Shown here: positions 41,631 to 49,109 of the stretch, piece after piece
How the letters are laid out: each line of letters starts with the position of its first letter
Position numbering within the stretch: the stretch's first letter is position 1
Source: Phormidium tenue FACHB-886
Lineage (GTDB): Bacteria > Cyanobacteriota > Cyanobacteriia > Elainellales > Elainellaceae
Assembly (NCBI RefSeq): GCF_014764505.1
Contig: NZ_JACXWX010000032.1
Location: forward strand, 1 to 51,194
Length of the DNA: 51,194 nucleotides
Reading direction: 5' to 3'
Made by a program: the position numbers and the translations under genes
Notes under the pieces: model-generated
Seen by the model: the letters and a program-made list of their open reading frames with translations, nothing else
Database searches by the model: none
Told to the model about the DNA's origin: nothing

Positions 41631-41667
41631 TTGGGATAAGCGGACAGGGTTCACTATTTATCCCCAA
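41631..41667. terminator. Hairpin after the Rieske gene
   Basis: TTGGGATAA (41631-41639) pairs with TTATCCCCAA (41658-41667), one extra C on the 3' arm, with an 18-base loop. No T tract follows, so termination is uncertain. Confidence 0.3.
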
Positions 41668-41738
41668 AGGTGAGAGTGTTTGGTGACTTTATTGTGGAGT
41701 TGATGACACCATTGCAAGCGATAACAATTTGATGCTGA

Positions 41739-41990
41739 TCAGTTGACGCTAGGGACATAACCGCCATCAACACGAATATTTGCGCCATTAATGTAAGCCG
41801 CTTCAAGACTGGCGATGAACGCTACAGCATCCGCAATGTTATTTACTTGTCCGACTCATCCCGTTGGATTCGGTGCCTATTCTGCAACCATTCTTTGCTC
41901 TCGCTCTGCTCTATCCTGTGGCATTCCCATTTCATCTGCCAGGACCGTCCTGGTAGCTTAGCGAGTGGGCGACCATTCGAATTGAGCCCC
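41739..41990 (-). pseudogene. C-terminal remnant of a short-chain dehydrogenase
   Basis: The minus strand encodes an SDR ending: VGQVNNIADAVAFIASLEAA then YINGANIRVDGGYVPSVN and a TGA at 41739-41741. Upstream, GMPQDRAEREQRMVAE is followed by a TAG and, seven codons later, a TGA where the family has PTGR. No N-terminal half remains. It is a decayed oxidoreductase gene, not obviously the other half of the fragment at 60-431. Confidence 0.7.
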
Positions 41991-42203
41991 ATCATCAGTC
42001 TTTCCGTCTAAAGGCGTTTATGAGGCGAGAGGCTGATATCTATCGTGTGTGCCTTAGCTTTAAACAGCAGCACAACGCTTCCTACATTACTCTTTTCCTA
42101 TGTTTGTTCTCTATGCTAGAAAATGAGTCATGTAAGAAAACTAAGCAGCATCTAAAATCACGTTGTGGTCTCGATCAAGCTCTATGATGATAACTATTCC
42201 GAT

Positions 42204-42230
42204 TCTACCTAAACTTGTACTTTAGGTAGA
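42204..42230. promoter_or_regulatory. Third TetR operator copy (orphan)
   Basis: TCTACCTAAA and TTTAGGTAGA are perfect 10-base arms around seven bases. The core is the same as at 39986-40005 and 40616-40633. No intact gene starts next to it; it lies about 210 bp from the SDR remnant, which would be transcribed away from it and is a possible former target. Confidence 0.6.
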
Positions 42231-42470
42231 GTATTCAATAAGTTAAAAAGTAATTTTTGGCACAATTCTGCAATATTATTTCTAGAATCCTTCAATCTAT
42301 TAACGACAGCATTAAATATTTGTGTTTTTGGTTTTAGTAGACTTCATATATGTTCAATATATGTATTCGATATATATGTTCGATTAGTGCTACAACCCTT
42401 GGAGCAGCGATCGTCATGTCTTAAACCATGCGCCGATCTGTGGCGCTACACTCCAGGATTAAAGTTATTT

Positions 42471-42507
42471 TTGTACAAAAGCCCCGCATCATGCAGCTTT
42501 TGTACAA
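42471..42507. repeat. Palindrome with 12-bp arms
   Basis: TTGTACAAAAGC (42471-42482) and GCTTTTGTACAA (42496-42507) are perfect inverted copies; GCAT-C-ATGC lies between them, giving a stacked hairpin. It resembles a terminator core or a transposon end. It is near the PNPOx-like gene's 3' end, so termination of that minus-strand gene is possible. Confidence 0.6.
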
Positions 42508-42573
42508 GAAATTTTCCTATTGTATGCGCGCAGCACTGTAGTAGTGTTCCTGTATTGTCTGGTGTGGCGGTTG

Positions 42574-43551
42574 CTATGTCTTTTCCCACGAACCAGTACG
42601 ATCGAGAAATGGTGAGTAGTCCGGTTTAGACCAATGGAGCGGCAAATTGCCTTGGACTCGACGCCCCTCAGCGATCTGAAACCGGATCAACCGCTCGGCC
42701 CCTGCGAAGGCACGGAGTTGATCACTATCCCAAATTACCTCTGCTGTCCCGGTCAGGTACAGTAGATCGCCCCGCTCGAAGTCGATGAACAATAGCCCTG
42801 CGTGCGGATCAAGCAGCAAATTGCCAACTGTGTTGAAGTGCAAGTTACCCGCAAAATCAGGAAAGGTAAGAGTATGATTGTCGCTAAGCTGAACGAACCC
42901 TGGTTTGCCGCCGCGGTGAGACACATCAACTCCTTGAACTGGGTTAGCGGGGTCACTGCGAAATGCTGTTGCGATAAAGAAGGTATCTGCTGCAGCAATC
43001 ATCCTGCGCTCTAGGTCTTCCAAACTCTGATTAGAACTAATTGGCTTAGGCGCTGTCCAATCTTCAGTGTTGCCCGTTAGCTCAACCGTGCGAGCTTGAA
43101 TGTACTTTGGACAGTTGCCAAAACTCTGTTCTACTTGAATCGAAAAGCCGCTTGAGGCAATTGCTGTGATTGTTCCATTCATGCGATTGCGGCGACGAGT
43201 TGATAATTCAATTCCTAACAAGCCAATGTCTGCCCCTTCTACTAGTGTCTCTGTGAGTGGATCGCCAAAGAGCGGCTTACTTGCCACTTGAAGGGTGCGC
43301 TCATCGGGTGTTGTAAGAAAACCAGGTTCACCGACGAGGATCGAAGCCCAAGGGCGACCCATTGCATCTACCGTTCCGGCAATAAGAAACGGCAGCTGTG
43401 CAAAAAACTGTCGATGTTGCTCGGTCAAGTAGTCACGAATAAACCGTCTTCCCTGTGCTTCTATACGAGTCCGAACACCCAACCGCTCCTGCATTGCAAT
43501 CTCGCCTGCATGAAACGGAGATTGTCTGCGCGACCAGCCCAAATTCGTCAT
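42574..43551 (-). CDS. Pyridoxamine 5'-phosphate oxidase-like flavin split-barrel protein
   Basis: The 325-residue protein has the split-barrel pattern twice: FLIAGTVDAMGRPWASILVG near 55-75 and, later, FIATAFRSDPANPVQGVDVS with HRGGKPGFVQL, then LTFPDFAGNLHFNTVGNLLL and AGLLFIDFERGDLLYLTGTA, the typical FMN-binding strand order. Related proteins occur alone or fused to ferredoxin reductase modules; no such module is present. Activity unknown, probably FMN- or haem-binding oxidoreductase. GGAGG lies four bases before the ATG. Forms a leftward run with the GST and hydrolase genes upstream. Confidence 0.8.
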   Translation of the reverse strand: MTNLGWSRRQSPFHAGEIAMQERLGVRTRIEAQGRRFIRDYLTEQHRQFFAQLPFLIAGTVDAMGRPWASILVGEPGFLTTPDERTLQVASKPLFGDPLTETLVEGADIGLLGIELSTRRRNRMNGTITAIASSGFSIQVEQSFGNCPKYIQARTVELTGNTEDWTAPKPISSNQSLEDLERRMIAAADTFFIATAFRSDPANPVQGVDVSHRGGKPGFVQLSDNHTLTFPDFAGNLHFNTVGNLLLDPHAGLLFIDFERGDLLYLTGTAEVIWDSDQLRAFAGAERLIRFQIAEGRRVQGNLPLHWSKPDYSPFLDRTGSWEKT

Positions 43552-43562
43552 AACGCCTCCAC

Positions 43563-43601
43563 TTTACACAGCTAATTTACACAGTTAATTTACACAGCTA
43601 A
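43563..43601. repeat. Three tandem 13-bp repeats over a stop codon
   Basis: TTTACACAGCTAA, TTTACACAGTTAA and TTTACACAGCTAA follow each other directly. The third unit contains the last codons and stop of the GST gene; the others lie between it and the next gene. Repeat growth could extend the spacing without changing the protein. Confidence 0.85.
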
Positions 43602-44228
43602 ACCCACGGCAGTTTTCATCATTGGTACAAAGCCTGGCAGTTGCTCAATGCGGTTAAGCCATGCCTGAATATGGGGGTAGGGCTGAAGTGAAACATCGCC
43701 TTCAGGCGCATGGGCAATATAGGAGTAGCCTGCGACATCTGCGATCGTAGGTGAATTGCTCACCAGAAATTGCTGGTTCTCAAGATGGGCATTCATCAAC
43801 TTAAATAGGTTATGGGCGATCGTTTTGGCGCGATCGGAGTCAAGTTTTGCTTGAAAGACAGTGACAAGACGAGCCGCAGCAGGACCATTAGCAATCTGAC
43901 CTGCCGCGATTGAAAGCCAGCGCTGCACTGCCGCTGCTCCTTCTGGATCACGTGGCAACCAGCTTGAATCGGCGTATTTGGCTGCCAGATAAACCAGGAT
44001 GGCGTTGGAGTCTGCAATGATTGCTCCGTTATCGTCAATTACAGGTACCTGACCAAACGCATTGATCCTGAGAAATTCAGGCTGCTTGTGGGCGGCTGCG
44101 GCAAGGTCAACATCGATTCGCTCAAAGGGCAGCCCCAGCAATGACAGAAATAGTTCGGCGCGGTGTGAATGACCAGACAGGCAATGGCGATAAAGCTGAA
44201 TTGGTTGAGTGGGTTGGGGTTGCGACAT
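43590..44228 (-). CDS. Glutathione S-transferase family protein
   Basis: The 212-residue protein has the thioredoxin-like N domain (IQLYRHCLSGHSHRAELFLS, FGQVPVIDDNGAIIADSNAI with the cis-Pro and the Glu/Asp-Ser glutathione-binding motif) and the helical C domain (SPTIADVAGYSYIAHAPEG). It conjugates or reduces electrophiles with glutathione. It lies between the split-barrel and hydrolase genes in the same direction, in a region otherwise full of oxidative enzymes. Weak ribosome binding site. Confidence 0.9.
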   Translation of the reverse strand: MSQPQPTQPIQLYRHCLSGHSHRAELFLSLLGLPFERIDVDLAAAAHKQPEFLRINAFGQVPVIDDNGAIIADSNAILVYLAAKYADSSWLPRDPEGAAAVQRWLSIAAGQIANGPAAARLVTVFQAKLDSDRAKTIAHNLFKLMNAHLENQQFLVSNSPTIADVAGYSYIAHAPEGDVSLQPYPHIQAWLNRIEQLPGFVPMMKTAVGLAV

Positions 44229-44298
44229 GGTATTTTTTTAGGAAGAGTTAAGTTATTTGCTGTCGGTGCGCAATGAAAATGTGCGAATTGTGTTTACA

Positions 44299-45171
44299 TC
44301 AGGCGGCTAACTGCTCTTGCCGTACTGTAAGGAATCGATCGATATACTGCGCGATCTCGTCTCCATCTTCTTCCAGGGCAAAATGTCCTGTATCCAGCAG
44401 ATGAAACTCAATATCTTTCAGATCACGTTGGTAGGGATATGCCCCTTCAGTCGGAAAAATAGTGTCATTTTTGCCCCAAACAATCAGCGTAGGCGGTTGA
44501 TACTTACGAAAATACTCCTGCCACTGCGGGTATAAAGACAGATTGGTACGGTAGCTATAGAACAATGCCAGTTGAATATTGCGGTTGCCAGGACGATCGA
44601 GGAACCGCTGATCAAGCTGCCAGTTATCTGGGCTAATTGTTTCGGGGTTACGAACGCCGTTAGTGTACTGCCATTTCGTGGCATCGAGCTGCAGCAAAGG
44701 TAGGAGCTTTTCTGCATTCTCAGGAGAACGATCGCGCCAGTATGCTTTGAGCGGTTCCCAAAACTCGCGCAGTCCTTCGTCGTAGGCATTACCGTTTTGC
44801 ACAATCAGCGCTTGAACGCGATTGGGGTGTTTTGTGGCAATCCGAAAGCCAACAGGTGCGCCATAGTCCATGACATACAGGCTGTAGCGAGTCAGCCCGA
44901 CAGCATCAATAAACTTGTCTACAATCTGCGCCAAGCGATCGAAGCTGTAGTCAAACTCATCAACTGTGGGCATAGCACTGTTGCCGAAACCAGGGTAGTC
45001 GGGCGCAATCAGATGGAAACGATCGCTCAGCCTGTTCATCAGATTGCGGAACATGTGCGAAGAGGTAGGAAAACCGTGCAGCAGTAGAATCGTGGGATTT
45101 TGGCGTGAGCCAGCTTCACGGTAGAAAATATCAAGCCCATCGATGGTGATGGTGTGAAACGTGGTAGGCAT
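44299..45171 (-). CDS. Alpha/beta hydrolase (haloalkane dehalogenase/epoxide hydrolase-like)
   Basis: The 290-residue enzyme has [13 protein letters not shown] (oxyanion region), [11 protein letters not shown], the nucleophile elbow [10 protein letters not shown], where Asp is the nucleophile as in dehalogenases and epoxide hydrolases, WGKNDTIFP for the acid and [10 protein letters not shown] for the His. The Asp nucleophile argues against a simple esterase. I start at the ATG at 45171; a longer in-frame start at 45267 would run through the operator region. Divergent from a TetR gene, with two operator copies between them, and likely under its control. Confidence 0.85.
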   Translation of the reverse strand: MPTTFHTITIDGLDIFYREAGSRQNPTILLLHGFPTSSHMFRNLMNRLSDRFHLIAPDYPGFGNSAMPTVDEFDYSFDRLAQIVDKFIDAVGLTRYSLYVMDYGAPVGFRIATKHPNRVQALIVQNGNAYDEGLREFWEPLKAYWRDRSPENAEKLLPLLQLDATKWQYTNGVRNPETISPDNWQLDQRFLDRPGNRNIQLALFYSYRTNLSLYPQWQEYFRKYQPPTLIVWGKNDTIFPTEGAYPYQRDLKDIEFHLLDTGHFALEEDGDEIAQYIDRFLTVRQEQLAA

Positions 45172-45235
45172 AGCAAATTTCTTAAGTGAAGGAGTCTGTT
45201 GACGATCAAAGGGTTTAGAGAGAGTTGAAGCATGT

Positions 45236-45290
45236 GCTATTGTACCGAACGAACGGTACAATAGCACCTTAACCGAACGAACGGTACAAT
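45236..45290. promoter_or_regulatory. Duplicated TetR operator between divergent genes
   Basis: ACCGAACGAACGGTACAAT occurs twice (45244-45262 and 45272-45290), 28 bp apart. The first copy sits in a larger palindrome with 12-bp arms, GCTATTGTACCG and CGGTACAATAGC (45236-45265). On the minus strand TTGTAC-N17-TGCTAT, within this block, is a plausible promoter for the hydrolase gene. Binding by the adjacent TetR protein is inferred. Confidence 0.7.
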
Positions 45291-45323
45291 GTCAACTAGG
45301 GTTTGGAATTTAGAGATTTTGCA

Positions 45324-45875
45324 ATGTCGAAAGAAGCAGCTATTCCCAAATTTATGACAGTGTTTCGGCAGTATGGTTATGACGGAGCAACGTTGGCTAT
45401 GCTTTCGCAGGCAACAGGCTTGGGCAAAGCTAGCCTCTATCACCACTTCCCCAAAGGCAAAGAAGAAATGGCTGCCGCTGTTTTGGAGTATCTCGATCGA
45501 GGGCTTACTGAACAACTGTTAGCGCCTTTACACAGCGACCTTCCTCCCGTGGATCGCCTACGCGCCATGAGCGAGAGAATCGACGAGTTTTACCAGCACG
45601 GTCGGCAAGACTGTCTCTTAGGATTGCTTAGCATTGGTGAAGCCCGCCATTTGTTTCAAGAGCCGATCTCGCGATCGCTGACGGTTTGGATCGATAGCCT
45701 GGCAAGGTTGGCAATTGAGGCGGGCATTGCTCCAGACCTGGCTCATCAACGAGCGGAGGATGTCGTGTTGCAAATTCAAGGGGCATTGGTACTGGCGCGC
45801 GGACTGAATGATTCTGCACCTTTTGAACGGATACTAAAGCGGCTGCCAGAAATCCTGTTGGGTGTCTGCCGCTAG
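45324..45875 (+). CDS. TetR-family regulator (second)
   Basis: The 183-residue protein has the TetR HTH: FMTVFRQYGYDGATLAMLSQ, then ATGLGKASLYHHFPKGKEEM, and a helical ligand domain that includes RQDCLLGLLSIGEAR. It is the class often found divergent from small detoxification genes. I chose the ATG at 45324 over an in-frame TTG at 45303. The region in front carries two copies of a 19-bp element, so it most likely regulates itself and the hydrolase gene. Confidence 0.9.
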   Translation: MSKEAAIPKFMTVFRQYGYDGATLAMLSQATGLGKASLYHHFPKGKEEMAAAVLEYLDRGLTEQLLAPLHSDLPPVDRLRAMSERIDEFYQHGRQDCLLGLLSIGEARHLFQEPISRSLTVWIDSLARLAIEAGIAPDLAHQRAEDVVLQIQGALVLARGLNDSAPFERILKRLPEILLGVCR

Positions 45876-45970
45876 TCGATTGCACTACACAGGTTTAAGC
45901 CGAATCTCCATGAAATACAGACACCTTCAAAAGAAGCGCTTATAGCCGCTGACATAACCGTCAGAACAGG

Positions 45971-46011
45971 GACATTTTTGTGGGCGTGCTTTGCACGCCC
46001 ACAAAAATGTC
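45971..46011. repeat. Dispersed perfect palindrome, copy 2 (intergenic)
   Basis: A perfect 19-bp stem (GACATTTTTGTGGGCGTGC and its complement) closes on a TTT loop. It shares the 15 bases ACATTTTTGTGGGCG with the copy at 32254-32292. It lies between the second TetR and the P450 genes. Confidence 0.9.
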
Positions 46012-46098
46012 TTAAGCTACTTGGCTACAGCGATAACATGAAGAAGCACCTTCTGACTTAAGCTGCTTAAGCCTTCGGTCTGATAGACTCATTCGATT

Positions 46099-47487
46099 AT
46101 GGTTGACACTCTCCCTCGCTTGCTGAATGGTCCTCCTAAAACTCCTTTGTGGCAGCGCCGCCTTTGGGGGCTGCGGTTCTTGTTCCGTCCCCTAGAAACT
46201 ATAGAGGTTCGCACTCAAGCCTACGGCGATGACTATCGCGTGACTCCACCCGACTCTAAACCTGCCTTAGTCTACTTCAGCAGTCCTAAAGCCCTCGAAG
46301 CTATCTTTACAGCGAAACCAGAGCAACTCAGTGCTGGGCGAGCTAATCAAATTCTCACTGCGCTTCTAGGTGAGCATGGCATTGTTCTACTGGAAGGCGA
46401 AGCTCATCATCGCCAACGCCAGCTCCTGATGCCGCCTTTTCACGGCGATCGGATGCGCTCCTATGCTCAGGTAATTCAGAATATTACAGCACAAGTAACG
46501 AAACAATGGACGATCGGCACAACCTTTGCGGTGCGTCCTGTGATGCAGTCTATTTCCCTGCAGGTGATTCTCAAGACGGTGTTTGGTCTTGAGAGTGGGC
46601 AGCGCTATGAGCGGTTGCAGCAGGCTTTGAGCCAAATGCTAGATGGCTTTGGCTCTCCGGTCGGTGCTACGTTCCTGTTTTATCGCTTCTTGCAAAAGGA
46701 TTGGGGAGCTTGGAGTCCTTGGGGACGGTTTTTGCGGCTGCGGCAGCAGGTAGATGAATTACTTTATGCCGAGATCACCGAGCGCCGCAGCTACCCTGAC
46801 GCTGAGCGAACTGATATCTTGGCATTGCTAATGGCAGCGCGTGACCCAGACGGGCAGCCGCTGAGTGATGTAGAACTGCGAGATGAATTAATCACTCTAT
46901 TATTTGCTGGGCATGAAACAACAGCATCTGCTTTGGCTTGGGCGCTGTATTGGATCGCCTACTTGCCGGAAGTACGCACCAAGCTGTTAGCAGAAATGAA
47001 GACACTCGGTTCCAATCCTGATCCAGTTGCGATCGCCCGACTTCCCTACCTCAGTGCTGTCTGTCAGGAAACCTTGCGGCTCTACCCGATCGCTATCAGC
47101 GCTTTTCCGCGTGTGGTCAAGCAGCCAATGGAGGTGGCAGGCTATCGACTAGAACCCGGCACAGTTGTCATGCCCTCAATCTATTTGGCTCACCACCGCT
47201 CTGCTGTTTACCCAGAGCCGAAGCAGTTTAGACCGGAGCGGTTTCTAGAGCGGCAGTTTTCGCCTTATGAGTATTTGCCGTTTGGAGGGGGCGATCGCCG
47301 CTGTATTGGTTCTGCCTTTGCGCTGTTTGAAATGAAGCTGGTGCTGTTTGGGCTTTTGTCAAACATGGAGATGAAGATAGTCAATCGTAAGCCAATTAAA
47401 CCGATACGGCGTGGCTTGACGGTTGCACCTTCTGACCAGCTGCGGATGACCATTACTCGTCACCGCGGTATCAACAAGATTACATGA
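46099..47487 (+). CDS. Cytochrome P450 (CYP110-like)
   Basis: The 462-residue P450 has the I-helix oxygen-binding motif FAGHETTASALAWAL, the K-helix ETLRLYP (ExxR), the PERF-type motif FRPERFLERQ and the haem-binding loop PFGGGDRRCIGSAFALFE with the axial Cys. No membrane anchor is visible, as usual for bacterial enzymes. CYP110-type enzymes of cyanobacteria hydroxylate fatty acids, alkanes or terpenes; the nearness of the lipid cluster is suggestive only, since more than 11 kb separate them. No electron donor gene is adjacent. Confidence 0.9.
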   Translation: MVDTLPRLLNGPPKTPLWQRRLWGLRFLFRPLETIEVRTQAYGDDYRVTPPDSKPALVYFSSPKALEAIFTAKPEQLSAGRANQILTALLGEHGIVLLEGEAHHRQRQLLMPPFHGDRMRSYAQVIQNITAQVTKQWTIGTTFAVRPVMQSISLQVILKTVFGLESGQRYERLQQALSQMLDGFGSPVGATFLFYRFLQKDWGAWSPWGRFLRLRQQVDELLYAEITERRSYPDAERTDILALLMAARDPDGQPLSDVELRDELITLLFAGHETTASALAWALYWIAYLPEVRTKLLAEMKTLGSNPDPVAIARLPYLSAVCQETLRLYPIAISAFPRVVKQPMEVAGYRLEPGTVVMPSIYLAHHRSAVYPEPKQFRPERFLERQFSPYEYLPFGGGDRRCIGSAFALFEMKLVLFGLLSNMEMKIVNRKPIKPIRRGLTVAPSDQLRMTITRHRGINKIT

Positions 47488-48065
47488 TTGCTCACCCTAA
47501 AGACGCATAGAAATATAGTGAATTAAAGCGCAGGTTGGCAAGGGAATATCCTACAGGTATTTATGAGTGCATGGATGGAAAAATGAATTTATTAAAGAAA
47601 TAGATGGGAAAGCAGCACAGTGGCGAACGCTACAAACAGATTAGTAGCCGGTAGTCTAACAAGATTATAAGTGACTACAAGTAATTGAGCTATCGCAGGC
47701 TATCTGCGGCTCAATGCTGTTGAGAATGTTTGAGAAACTGTAAGCGTTACCCGAGCCGCCTCCTAAATCCCCCAATCGAGAGAGCTTTCGATCCAGACCC
47801 TGCTCAAAGTTCCAGTTGAAAGAATTGAGGATATTTGCACAGCCTTGCTGTGCAAATATCCTTCTGGTTTGATTTCTACCAATTAGCCTGGCTAGACAGG
47901 GCAACATTTGTAAGCCGTCTTCAGCCTTTAGAAAGTATAAGTTTTTTGGACTGTGTGATGCTTCACTGTCCTGCTTGCCAAAGTCGAAAAAGGTAGTCAG
48001 AGAAAAAGCGTATACTGAGCAAACAAGGTCACGTTGATCAGGATGTAGCGGCAATAGTCACAGCA
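47488..48065. other. Intergenic gap with a perfect palindrome
   Basis: No gene supported. The only clear structure is the palindrome at 47828-47862. Region 48030-48065 leads in frame into the glycosyltransferase fragment (VAAIVTA), so decayed coding DNA reaches back to about here. Confidence 0.45.
47828..47862. repeat. Perfect palindrome with 15-bp arms
   Basis: AGGATATTTGCACAG (47828-47842) and CTGTGCAAATATCCT (47848-47862) flank CCTTG. The layout resembles the two related palindromes at 32254 and 45971, but the sequence is different. Confidence 0.85.
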
Positions 48066-48251
48066 ATGACCTATAAGGAACAGCCATTTCTACATCGAAC
48101 GTTGGAAGCAGTGCTTGCAGAACCAGAGATTGGTCAAATCGTTCTTTGTGTTGAGGAAAAGAGCACCTGGGTTGATGCAACTCTTGGTGCTCTCAAAGAA
48201 GGGGGACAAGAACCCTCCACAGTTGATAACCAGTTAAGGGAAGTCAGCTAA
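48066..48251 (+). pseudogene. Probable N-terminal fragment of a GT2-type glycosyltransferase
   Basis: The frame, including codons just upstream, reads VAAIVTAMTYKEQPFLHRTL, then EAVLAEPEIGQIVLCVEE, like the first strand and helix of a family 2 glycosyltransferase (IPAYNEE..LxxTLEAVL). It stops after about 60 residues without the DxD region. Either a truncated gene or a false positive. Confidence 0.35.
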
Positions 48252-48267
48252 ACTTATCTACACTGGG

Positions 48268-49095
48268 ATGTCTTCACCTGCCCCCGTTTACCTTATGCCT
48301 GACCTGAAAATTGCTTCTTACTTGGCTCCTAATCTACTTTGGTTCTACAAAGCAGTCGGTGCCTATCTAGAGCGATCGCTTGGCCTTGCTGCGCAGGTCG
48401 AACAAAGTTTGTTTGATCCATTAGACGATCCGCTGCTTCAAAAGGATCAGATTGATGCTGCTTTTATTTGCGGCTTGCCGTTTGTCCGACACAACAGCAC
48501 TGCCCCTGCAATGCTGCAGGCGCTAGTTGCGCCAGTCATGCGAGGCGATCGGTACGGCAATCGCCCCGTTTATTTTGCAGATGTGATTGTTCACGCCGAT
48601 AGTCCGCTGATGGCTTTCGAGCAGCTAGCAGGCACAACCTTTTGCTACAACGACCTTGGTTCAAACAGCGGCTACAATCTAATGCGCGATCGCTTGATGC
48701 AGGGCGGCTATTCCGCTAATTTTTTCGCTGGGGCAACTCAATCGGGATCGCATCAGCAGTCAATCCAGTGGGTGGCAAATCATGTTGTAGATTGTGCAGC
48801 GATCGATAGCACAGTTTTGGAGCAGGCGCTGCGCGACTCACCAGATTTGGCACAGCACCTGCGGATTGTTGAGTCGATCGGTCCCTGTCCGATGCCGCCC
48901 ATTGTGGGAGCAATGCGACTAGGCGAAACCCTGCATCAGATCCAATCTGCTTTGCTGCATCCAGATACAGAGCTACAACAGCAGATGCAGCAAGCCAGCG
49001 TTCTTCGATTCGCGGCTGTAGATTCAAGTGATTATGAACCAATCGCTCAAATTTACTACAAAACGCAGCAAGCAGGATACGCAGTAATTCACTAA
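48268..49095 (+). CDS. PhnD-like substrate-binding protein
   Basis: The 275-residue protein resembles the phosphate/phosphonate-binding PhnD family: two lobes with AYLERSLGLAAQVEQS, QIDAAFICGLPFV, then TTFCYNDLGSNSGYNLMRDR and the hinge with HQQSIQWVANHVVDCAAID. It has no signal peptide or lipobox, so it is either cytoplasmic or uses a different start; the ATG at 48268 is the first that fits. No permease or ATPase follows, so it is not a complete transporter here. Ligand unknown. Confidence 0.75.
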   Translation: MSSPAPVYLMPDLKIASYLAPNLLWFYKAVGAYLERSLGLAAQVEQSLFDPLDDPLLQKDQIDAAFICGLPFVRHNSTAPAMLQALVAPVMRGDRYGNRPVYFADVIVHADSPLMAFEQLAGTTFCYNDLGSNSGYNLMRDRLMQGGYSANFFAGATQSGSHQQSIQWVANHVVDCAAIDSTVLEQALRDSPDLAQHLRIVESIGPCPMPPIVGAMRLGETLHQIQSALLHPDTELQQQMQQASVLRFAAVDSSDYEPIAQIYYKTQQAGYAVIH

Positions 49096-49109
49096 ATTAA
49101 CTAGCTTCA

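Larger units (their letters stand above)
41991..42573. other. Gap with an orphan TetR operator and a long palindrome
   Basis: No gene supported. It contains the operator-like palindrome at 42204-42230 and an imperfect hairpin at 42471-42507. The AT-rich stretch 42230-42390 has repeated ATATGTTC-like words. Confidence 0.45.
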
